Shown: positions 18,208 to 25,073 of the stretch, in pieces
How positions within the stretch are numbered: position 1 is the stretch's first letter
Layout of the letters: each line of letters opens with the position of its first letter
Assembly (NCBI GenBank): GCA_039931435.1
Contig: JBDTRY010000004.1
Span: 1 to 54,750, forward strand
DNA length: 54,750 bases
Source of the DNA: JBDTRY01 sp039931435
Lineage (GTDB): Bacteria > Acidobacteriota > Thermoanaerobaculia > Gp7-AA8
Direction: 5' to 3'
The notes under the pieces: generated by a model
The model's database searches: none
What the model saw: the letters and a program-made list of their open reading frames with translations, nothing else
What the model was told of the DNA's origin: nothing
Translations under genes and position numbers: made by a program

Positions 18208-18524
18208 CCGATTTTCCCTCTACACTGTTTGATGCCTGTGCGGTCAGACGGCAGGGCGAGTCAAGTTACCCGACGCGCTGCGGAAAGTATAGCGCTCACG
18301 AAACGGATTGCCGCGGGGCGGTGTCAGCTCAGCGAGGGGTAGCCGGCACTCGAATGATTGGTGGCTCATGAGCCCAGGCTTTCCCGGCTCCCCGAGTCAC
18401 CGCGCCAGTCTCCGTTGGCAAAATCCGCTGCCCCATGAAGTCACGCCAAAGCAATCGGGATCTGTCATACTTTCACGAAATTGCCTTGTTCTTCAAGACA
18501 GGCACCGATTCGGAGGAGGCTTTC
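18208..18524. other. Gene-free stretch between divergent genes
   Basis: A 317-bp divergent spacer that must hold the promoters of the small membrane protein and of the cupredoxin gene. No clear -35/-10 pair was found. A cloverleaf-like segment at 18318-18403 was examined and rejected as a tRNA. GGAGGAGG at 18512-18519 is the ribosome binding site for the next gene. Confidence 0.45.
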
Positions 18525-19634
18525 ATGCTACGCCGCGCCGCTTTCCTTCTGCTCACGCTGACGCTCTCTCTTCCCCTTCTGGCCAAAGACGCACTCATTC
18601 CCATCTCCGCCGTGGCCAACGGAGCGAACAACACGATTTTTCGTTCCGACGTGCGCATTTTCAACCCTTCCGACTCGGCTCCTCTCGTCGTCACGGCCAC
18701 TTTTCTCAAGGCCAACAACGACAACACCTCGGCCGCAACCAAGACCATCACCATTCCGGCACGGCAGATGATGGTGCTGAACAACATCGTTCAGACTTTC
18801 TTCAATACCACCGGCCTCGGTGCCATTCTTCTCTCCGCCGACGGTGAATTCGACGCTACCTCCCGTCTCTACACGGACTCGCCGAATGCCGCGGCCCCTG
18901 GAACATTCGGCCAGTTTGTTCCCATCTTCATCGAGGATCAGCAGCGCGATAAAGGTGCGCTGCTGCAGCTCTCGAACAGCACCGACCTCACCACCGGCTT
19001 CCGCACGAACATCGGATTCATGAATCCGGGCGCGGAGGCGGTTACTGTGGCCGTGCGGCTGATCAGCTCCAGCGGCACGCAACTCGGCAGTGGGAACGTC
19101 GGGCCTATTCCTCCACGAAGCGTCAGCCAGGTAGGGATCGGCGCCGCTGTCGGCGGAAACCTCTCGTTTACCGACGGCTACGTCAGTTTTTCTGCTGATG
19201 GTCCCGTCCTCGGATACGCTTCGGTCGTCGACAACAAGTCGTCCGACCAGATCTTCGTCGCCGCTCAGGATGACGAGAACGCAGGGAGCACGGACGGCGG
19301 AGGCGGAGGCGGGGGAGGCGGCGGACCGACCACGCCCCAGACGGTCGTGGTGAACGTAGGTCCCGGACTCGCCTTCGCGCCGGCCGACATCGAGATCAAC
19401 AAAGGCGACACGGTGAAATGGGTATTCTTCGGCTTTCACTCAACGACCAGTGACAACACCGACACCGTCGGAGAGACCTGGGACTCCGACCGGCAGACCT
19501 CCGGCGAGTTCACCCACCTCTTTCGCTTCGAAGGCGACTGGCCGTACTACTGCAAGGTGCACAGCGGCCCCGGGCTCGAGTTCATGAACGGAAACGTGCA
19601 CGTTAAAGGCGAAGGCGAGGGTGGCAAGAGGTAG
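18525..19634 (+). CDS. Secreted shared-domain protein fused to a C-terminal cupredoxin
   Basis: A 369-aa exported protein; start 18525 is set by GGAGGAGG 5 nt upstream and a signal peptide LRRAAFLLLTLTLSLPLLA. Residues of about 20-245 are the shared domain (IPISAVANGANNTIFRSDV, then RIFNPSDSAPLVVTATFLKA). A run of 11 glycines forms a linker, then about 100 residues are a plastocyanin/azurin-like cupredoxin: INKGDTVKWVFFGFHSTTSD supplies the first His, and WPYYCKVHSGPGLEFMNG supplies Cys, His and a downstream Met ligand. It probably binds one type-1 copper in the periplasm or at the surface for electron transfer. Redox partner unknown. Confidence 0.8.
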   Translation: MLRRAAFLLLTLTLSLPLLAKDALIPISAVANGANNTIFRSDVRIFNPSDSAPLVVTATFLKANNDNTSAATKTITIPARQMMVLNNIVQTFFNTTGLGAILLSADGEFDATSRLYTDSPNAAAPGTFGQFVPIFIEDQQRDKGALLQLSNSTDLTTGFRTNIGFMNPGAEAVTVAVRLISSSGTQLGSGNVGPIPPRSVSQVGIGAAVGGNLSFTDGYVSFSADGPVLGYASVVDNKSSDQIFVAAQDDENAGSTDGGGGGGGGGGPTTPQTVVVNVGPGLAFAPADIEINKGDTVKWVFFGFHSTTSDNTDTVGETWDSDRQTSGEFTHLFRFEGDWPYYCKVHSGPGLEFMNGNVHVKGEGEGGKR

Positions 19635-19704
19635 CGGACCTGCGCCGTCCGGGCTGAAGACTCGATCGAATCGCCGGAACCCGGCAGTCGCCGTGTTACA
19701 CTTT

Positions 19705-19722
19705 TAAAATCTTATTGGGAGG
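19705..19722 (+). promoter_or_regulatory. Candidate -10 box and ribosome binding site of ftsK
   Basis: TAAAAT at 19705-19710 could be a -10 box, but no matching -35 was seen. GGGAGG at 19717-19722 sits 10 nt before GTG 19733 and decides that start over the TTG at 19715, which overlaps the site itself. Confidence 0.4.
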
Positions 19723-19732
19723 ACGTGCGGGG

Positions 19733-22258
19733 GTGGTCGATCTGCTGCAATTCGCCAGAAGCCGACGCGGCGGCGAGCTGATCGGAATTGTGCTCATGGC
19801 CAGCGGCTTGGCCGTCGGTACGGCGCTGGTCACCTATCATCCCGCCGACTCCTCCGCCTTCTACACCTCCAGCAGCGAAGTCGTTTCCAACGCCATTGGT
19901 TATTACGGAGCGACCCTGGCCTGGATTCTCGTAGGCTTCTTCGGTCTGAGCAGCCTGATCTTCCCGACCAGTCTGCTGGTCGTTGGCTGGAACCGTTTCT
20001 GGAACCGGGAGATGGAGTTCTTTCACACGAAACTCCTCGGCTTTCTGGTGATCGTCGTCAGCGTTCCCCCCATCCTCGATCTCTCCCTCGGGAAAATCTG
20101 GTTTCGCGGTTCGCTCATTCTTTCGGGCGGTTATCTCGGTGAAGAGATCCGCCGGACGATCTCGACGAACTTCAATGTTGCAGGGGCGGCCATCGTTCTA
20201 GGTACGGCCTTTCTGGTCGGTCTCCTGCTGGCCACGCGTATGAGTCTCGGAGCTCTATTTCTTTATCTCCGCGACGTGTTTCTGAGGATCAGCCGTGAGA
20301 TCTCCATTCGCTGGGCACGTTTCAACGAGCGCCGGCGAAAAGAGAAAATGAAAACGGACGTGGTCCGCAAGCACCTGGACAAAGCGGTGGAAGAACCACG
20401 GCGACGCGCACCGCTGCGCATCGTCCGTACGGGGGATCCGGACGAACAGGAGAGCGAAGAAAGTGCGGCCTCACGAATCTCGGTTCGTCAGGTTCAGGGA
20501 CCGGGAAGATTTCAGATTCGCAAAGTCACCAAGGCCGATCTCCGGCGTGCCGCGGAGGAGTTGCGCTACGGCGCCGATCCCTTCGAGCTGTTCGAGAAGC
20601 CCGAGGTCGACGATTTTCAAGACATTCTGCCGGCCCGGGGAGATCGAGTCACTGCTTTGACGCGTGATCTTGCTCCCCGCGCTCCGGTGCGCAAGCTCAG
20701 GGACATGAGGGAGACGCCAAGGGAAGCCACGCGCGAGAGCCGCGAGCCTCGAAGGACTTCCGGTCCTCGAAGTCTATCGACCGAGCGGCTCCCGTATACG
20801 GATCTGCTCACGCCCGGATTGCAGCACGGACCGATTGACGACGAAGTGCATCGGAAGTTTCTGGAGACCGGACGGCTGATCGAAGACCGTTGTGCTGAAT
20901 TCTCTGTGGAAGGCGAGGTGACCGCCTACCATCCGGGACCGGTCGTGACGACCTTTGAATTCAAGCCCTCGGCCGGGGTGAAGTATGCCCGCGTAGTGAA
21001 CCTTGGGGATGATCTGGCGCTTGCTCTGAAGGCGGAATCAATTCGTATCGAAAGGATTTCCGGATCGTCAACCGTGGGAATCGAGGTTCCCAATCGCAAA
21101 AGAGATCTGATCACTCTGCGCGAGATCGTGGAGTCCGAGGCTTTCGCCCACTCTTCGTCGTTTCTGACGCTGGCCCTGGGGAAAGACATTCATGGCGAAG
21201 CCGTGGTCACGGATCTGGCACGTATGCCTCATTTGCTGGTGGCCGGTGCCACAGGAGCGGGAAAGTCCGTGGGGCTGAACGCCATGATCGTTTCGCTGCT
21301 CTACAAAGCACTTCCCAGCCAGCTTCGAATGCTCATGATCGATCCGAAAATGGTCGAGCTGAAGATCTACGAGGACATTCCCCATCTGCTTCACCCCATC
21401 GTCACGGATCCCAAGCTGGCCTCGAACGCCCTGCTCTGGGCCGTTCAGGAGATGGAAAACCGGTACCGCACATTGGCCGAATGCGGTGTTCGCAACATCG
21501 ACCAGTACAACAACCTCCTCAAGGATCCCGACGCCCATCGAAGAGCGCGGAAAGTGGACGCGGCCGACAGCACGCCCATGCCGGAGCCGCTGCACTACAT
21601 CGTGATCATCATCGATGAATTCGCCGACCTGATGATGGTGGCCTCGAAGGACGTGGAGGACTCGGTGACGCGCATCGCACAGAAGGCACGGGCCGTGGGA
21701 ATTCATCTGATCATCGCTACGCAGCGTCCGTCGGTGGACGTCATCACCGGGGTCATCAAGGCGAATTTTCCCTCGCGCATCTCCTATCAGGTGGCTTCGA
21801 AGGTGGATTCGCGCACGATCCTGGACGCCCAGGGTGCCGAGAAGCTTCTGGGGAACGGGGACATGCTCTTCCTGCCGCCGGGCACTGCGCGGATCCGCAG
21901 GATTCACGGCGCCTTCCTGTCGGAGAAGGAGACGGCCGCCGTTGTGGAGTTCGTGAAGAAGAATCAGGGGCAGCCGCAGTACCGCGAGGAGATCACCGTA
22001 AGCCAGGACGAGAAGAGCGGCGTGGACGGAATCGAGTACCTCGACGATCAGAAGTACGACGATGCGGTGAGGGTGGTCCTGTCCACCGGCCAGGCTTCGG
22101 CCTCCTATCTGCAGCGACGGCTGAAACTGGGCTACTCCCGTGCGGCGCGGCTCATCGAGATCATGGAAGCGAACGGTATTCTCGGTCCCAGCCAGGGGTC
22201 GAAGCCCCGCGAGATTCTGATCAGACCGGACGATTACCCACCTGCCAAAGAGGCATGA
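19733..22258 (+). CDS. ftsK: DNA translocase FtsK
   Basis: An 841-aa septal DNA pump that helps chromosome dimer resolution and segregation at division. The first 190 residues hold about four or five membrane helices (GIVLMASGLAVGTALV, LAWILVGFFGLSSLIF, AAIVLGTAFLVGLLLA). A charged linker follows, then the FtsK alpha/beta motor with Walker A GATGAGKSVG (about 504-513) and Walker B VIIIDEFADLM (about 624-634), and RPSVDVITGVIKANFPSRIS. The C-terminal winged-helix gamma domain is present (YLQRRLKLGYSRAARLIEIM), which reads KOPS-type DNA motifs. Length is typical of short-linker FtsK/SpoIIIE. GTG start as argued from the ribosome binding site. Confidence 0.95.
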   Translation: MVDLLQFARSRRGGELIGIVLMASGLAVGTALVTYHPADSSAFYTSSSEVVSNAIGYYGATLAWILVGFFGLSSLIFPTSLLVVGWNRFWNREMEFFHTKLLGFLVIVVSVPPILDLSLGKIWFRGSLILSGGYLGEEIRRTISTNFNVAGAAIVLGTAFLVGLLLATRMSLGALFLYLRDVFLRISREISIRWARFNERRRKEKMKTDVVRKHLDKAVEEPRRRAPLRIVRTGDPDEQESEESAASRISVRQVQGPGRFQIRKVTKADLRRAAEELRYGADPFELFEKPEVDDFQDILPARGDRVTALTRDLAPRAPVRKLRDMRETPREATRESREPRRTSGPRSLSTERLPYTDLLTPGLQHGPIDDEVHRKFLETGRLIEDRCAEFSVEGEVTAYHPGPVVTTFEFKPSAGVKYARVVNLGDDLALALKAESIRIERISGSSTVGIEVPNRKRDLITLREIVESEAFAHSSSFLTLALGKDIHGEAVVTDLARMPHLLVAGATGAGKSVGLNAMIVSLLYKALPSQLRMLMIDPKMVELKIYEDIPHLLHPIVTDPKLASNALLWAVQEMENRYRTLAECGVRNIDQYNNLLKDPDAHRRARKVDAADSTPMPEPLHYIVIIIDEFADLMMVASKDVEDSVTRIAQKARAVGIHLIIATQRPSVDVITGVIKANFPSRISYQVASKVDSRTILDAQGAEKLLGNGDMLFLPPGTARIRRIHGAFLSEKETAAVVEFVKKNQGQPQYREEITVSQDEKSGVDGIEYLDDQKYDDAVRVVLSTGQASASYLQRRLKLGYSRAARLIEIMEANGILGPSQGSKPREILIRPDDYPPAKEA

Positions 22259-22393
22259 TTTCCGGAAACAATCTAGAATTCGCCAAACAGCAGTGATCGG
22301 TTCCGGGCGCGCGGACCGCGGATGCAGATCCGTAGTCGGCCGCCGTTCCGGGTACTGCGCACCGGTTCCTTACCACCGAAGCACCGATCACGC

Positions 22394-23827
22394 ATGAAAC
22401 TATGGCTGGCGTTTGCCGCTCTGCTTCTGATTCTGGCCGCCCTGGCCACCTGGCTGGGACGAAGGTCTGCCCGGGCCATGGTTCACTCCCGCCGCCTGCG
22501 TGTGGACCGGTTCAAACTTCGAAAGAAACACACCGACATCCGCTTCGAAGTATTCAGCGATCCCGAGGTGGTGGAGGCCATCCGGAGGTTCGCGAAGGAG
22601 AAGCACGTATCGTTGGATTCAGCGCAGAGGGAGGCGCGACTCTACCTCGCCGAAATTGTTCCCAAGTTCAATCTGCTCGCTTACTACCGCTTCGGCGCGC
22701 CGATCGCCCGCGCTCTTCTGAATAGTCTCTATCGAGTGGCGGTGGAGCGGCGGATGCTGCGCTCGCTCAGCGAAGACGTCTCGCGCGACTCGGTGGTTGT
22801 CTACATCATCAATCATCGCTCGAACGCCGACTACCTGCTCGTGGCACACATGCTTTTCAAGTTCGTTTCGCTGTCGTACGCGGTAGGGGAGTGGGCGAGA
22901 GTGTGGCCACTGAACCACCTTTTCAAATGGTTCGGCGGGTACTTCGTACGAAGACGATACCGGGAGCCGCTCTACCATGCCGTGCTGCGCTCGTTTGTGC
23001 AGACCATTACGCGAAACGGCGTCATTCAGGGAGTGTTCATCGAAGGTGGGCTGACAAGGGACGGAGCATTCAGAAAGCCGAAGCTGGGAATGCTCGACTA
23101 CCTGATCACCAGCAAGGGTGACAAAAATTTCAAGGGGTTGCTCTATCTTGTTCCCACAGCCATCAATTACGACAGAGTGCTCGAGGATCGTTCGCTGATC
23201 CAGGAACTGATGGGGAAGGAGGATCGTGCCTCGAAACTGGAGAAGCTGCAGACCACCCTGGACTTTCTATTCAAGAACGCCCTGCGCAGCATGCTCCATC
23301 GGTTCAAACGATACGGGAATGCTGTCGTCTCCTTCGGGGAACCCCTGTTGGTCGACGAGCTTGTTGCCGCCGACCCACTGCTGATCGCTCCCGATTTCGA
23401 GACCCGGAAGGAGTCGCTGCAACGTGTGGCGGACCGCCTGATGAGCGAGATTTCAGCGGCGCTTCCGGTGACTCCCGTGCCGGCCGTGGCCGCCATCTTC
23501 CGGGCCCACGATGGCTTGACGCTTTCAAAAGAAGAGATCATCGCAGCCATTACGAAAATGCGGGAAGAGACGGCGGCGCGGATGTGGATCGGGCGAAGCC
23601 CGGAGCAGATCTGGGAATCGGCCAGGCGGATTCTGGATCTGAGACACCTGGTAGAACCTCTGTCCGGAGGTTGGCGCTGGGTTCCGAATGAGACTCTGCT
23701 GCGTGATTACTACGCCAACTCGCTGCTCACGTATGAAGAGGTCCGGCAGCGGGGTTGGCCCGAATCCCGGCGCGAACCGGGCAGCGCTAAGGTTGAAGCG
23801 CCTGCTCCTGACTCCCTGCCGCGGTGA
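22394..23827 (+). CDS. PlsB-like glycerol-3-phosphate acyltransferase
   Basis: A 477-aa membrane-anchored acyltransferase of the PlsB/PlsC superfamily. The start at 22394 gives a hydrophobic N terminus (WLAFAALLLILAALATWL); an ATG at 22322 is in frame but adds a non-hydrophobic tail. The four acyltransferase blocks are in order: NHRSNADYLL (block I, catalytic His/Asp), GGYFVRRRYR (block II), GVFIEGGLTRDG (block III) and LVPTAINYD (block IV). Block III has GGLTR where many members have GTRSR. It is much shorter than E. coli PlsB (about 800 aa), resembling the shorter PlsB-like enzymes. It would acylate glycerol-3-phosphate in phospholipid synthesis. Its 3' end overlaps the convergent GerMN gene by 41 bp. 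Confidence 0.82.
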   Translation: MKLWLAFAALLLILAALATWLGRRSARAMVHSRRLRVDRFKLRKKHTDIRFEVFSDPEVVEAIRRFAKEKHVSLDSAQREARLYLAEIVPKFNLLAYYRFGAPIARALLNSLYRVAVERRMLRSLSEDVSRDSVVVYIINHRSNADYLLVAHMLFKFVSLSYAVGEWARVWPLNHLFKWFGGYFVRRRYREPLYHAVLRSFVQTITRNGVIQGVFIEGGLTRDGAFRKPKLGMLDYLITSKGDKNFKGLLYLVPTAINYDRVLEDRSLIQELMGKEDRASKLEKLQTTLDFLFKNALRSMLHRFKRYGNAVVSFGEPLLVDELVAADPLLIAPDFETRKESLQRVADRLMSEISAALPVTPVPAVAAIFRAHDGLTLSKEEIIAAITKMREETAARMWIGRSPEQIWESARRILDLRHLVEPLSGGWRWVPNETLLRDYYANSLLTYEEVRQRGWPESRREPGSAKVEAPAPDSLPR

Positions 23828-24638
23828 TGATTGCCTGGCGCAGGCCCGGAAGATCCTGAAGGGTTCTGGTGACGCTGGCACGAATCGCCTGAGCGCGGCA
23901 GGATCCTCCGACATTTTCGAGAACCTCGTTGAAGTCCACGGTGGCCACGCCGTTGGCGATTGCCACACTGTTCAAGGATGAGCCCTCGGGAAACGGATTC
24001 GTGAAACCACGGTCCTGCTCTTCGGCGGTGGGGCCAGCGATCAGTGCCAGCACGGAGGCCTGGGCAATCGACAGGGTGTTGGGAACTTTACGGTCGATTG
24101 CGAATACTGCTGAACAGTTCCGAGAGGCCCGGGTGGAGTCAGGGAAAAATAGTTTGAGTGTACGAGGTAGAACACGAAAAGGGACGGACGCTCTCGCGAT
24201 CGATCGCGTGCTCCCGTCCTTCGGAGAAATCTCCACAGCCTCCACGGTGAGCTTCTGGCCGGGGTAGGCGATGAGCAGGATCGATCTGGTCCAGGGGCTG
24301 AAACTGCCTGGCTGTCCCGCAGCGATGGCGGATGACTGCTGGATCAAGCGCCCGTCCTCGTCGAGGACGCGCAGGGCTACCTGGTTCTCGAAGGTGCGGG
24401 CCGTTCCGGCCACCGTGAATGGATTGGTCGTCAGCGGTTCTCCCGATCGGGGAGTGTCCAGGGTGACGTTCTTCCCGGAGGGGGTGACGGATGGTCCGGG
24501 AGCGGTGCTGAAATCGTTGTTCGAGGCTGCCACCTCCGCGACCTGGGTGGAGCTGCCGGCCTGCTGAAGCGAGTCGCCTCGATTGCATCCGGCGGCGACG
24601 ACGAGCAGCGCGAAAAGCATGAATGTCAGACGGGCCAC
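23787..24638 (-). CDS. Lipoprotein with Gmad2 and GerMN domains
   Basis: A 283-aa lipoprotein: MARLTFMLFALLVVAAGC is a lipoprotein signal peptide with lipobox VAAGC (Cys18). Residues of about 58-145 form a Gmad2 immunoglobulin-like domain (VTLDTPRSGEPLTTNPFTVA), and about 150-275 a GerMN domain (LKLFFPDSTR, ALIAGPTAEEQDRGFTNPFP, VATVDFNEVL). GerMN was named in spore germination proteins but is widespread in non-sporulating bacteria, where it sits on envelope proteins of unknown role; no other sporulation genes are here. It is convergent with and overlaps the acyltransferase gene by 41 bp. Confidence 0.82.
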   Translation of the reverse strand: MARLTFMLFALLVVAAGCNRGDSLQQAGSSTQVAEVAASNNDFSTAPGPSVTPSGKNVTLDTPRSGEPLTTNPFTVAGTARTFENQVALRVLDEDGRLIQQSSAIAAGQPGSFSPWTRSILLIAYPGQKLTVEAVEISPKDGSTRSIARASVPFRVLPRTLKLFFPDSTRASRNCSAVFAIDRKVPNTLSIAQASVLALIAGPTAEEQDRGFTNPFPEGSSLNSVAIANGVATVDFNEVLENVGGSCRAQAIRASVTRTLQDLPGLRQAIITAAGSQEQALQP

Positions 24639-24685
24639 GCGTTTTCCCTTTCAGTGCAAACGGTAGCACGGTCGCTTCTGCGCCT

Positions 24686-24778
24686 GTCATCCCGAAGCGA
24701 CGCGTCTCCCGGGCGTGAAACAACGGCCGGCCTTACACGAACGGGAGATCCCTCCTCGCTTCGCTCGTTCGGGATGAC
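24686..24778. repeat. Family A palindromic repeat, copy 2
   Basis: A 93-bp element, GTCATCCCGAAGCG at the left and CGTTCGGGATGAC at the right, with the family core AACGGCCGGCCTTACACGA. The arms are less perfect than in the copy at 32792. It lies just upstream of the GerMN lipoprotein gene start, within the 435-bp gap 24639-25073. Confidence 0.85.
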
Positions 24779-24831
24779 ATGTCGGTGGGCACTCCTTTGG
24801 CGATTCATTAGAAGAAACGTCGAGCCAAACC

Positions 24832-24865
24832 TGTCATCCTGAGCGATCGAGCGAAGGATCTCTTC
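24832..24865. repeat. Family C repeat, single arm
   Basis: The 34-bp unit begins TGTCATCCTGAGCG and ends GAAGGATCTCTTC. Both ends match the arms of the complete palindrome at 54342-54434. It is a half-unit that follows family A copy 2, the same order seen as remnants after copy 1. Confidence 0.7.
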
Positions 24866-24965
24866 TACCTTCCATGTTGTTCAAAAAAGCGCCGCCGAAC
24901 ATCGGAATGTTGGGCAACTCCAGCAGGCCAGCGTCGTTTGAAGTTGCGCGGCCACAGCCCTTGGC

Positions 24966-24994
24966 TTGACCCGTCGGCAGCAGCCGCATAGACT
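24966..24994 (+). promoter_or_regulatory. Candidate sigma70-type promoter of acnA
   Basis: TTGACC (24966-24971), a 17-bp spacer and TAGACT (24989-24994). Transcription would start near 25001 and leave a leader of about 70 nt before acnA. This is by eye only, but the -35 and spacer fit the consensus well. Confidence 0.5.
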
Positions 24995-25073
24995 CGATCG
25001 GGTTGCTGTTGCTCGTTCCGCGCCCCGACGCGCCCTTCCCGCACTCAATTCTTTTCTGACGTTTCTCTAACGG

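Noticed and set aside
18318..18403. tRNA-like segment: GCGGTG pairs with CACCGC at its ends, and AGCTCAGC resembles a D arm
   Set aside because: The D stem does not close, there is no TTC-R-A T loop before the 3' acceptor strand and no anticodon stem, so it is not a tRNA.
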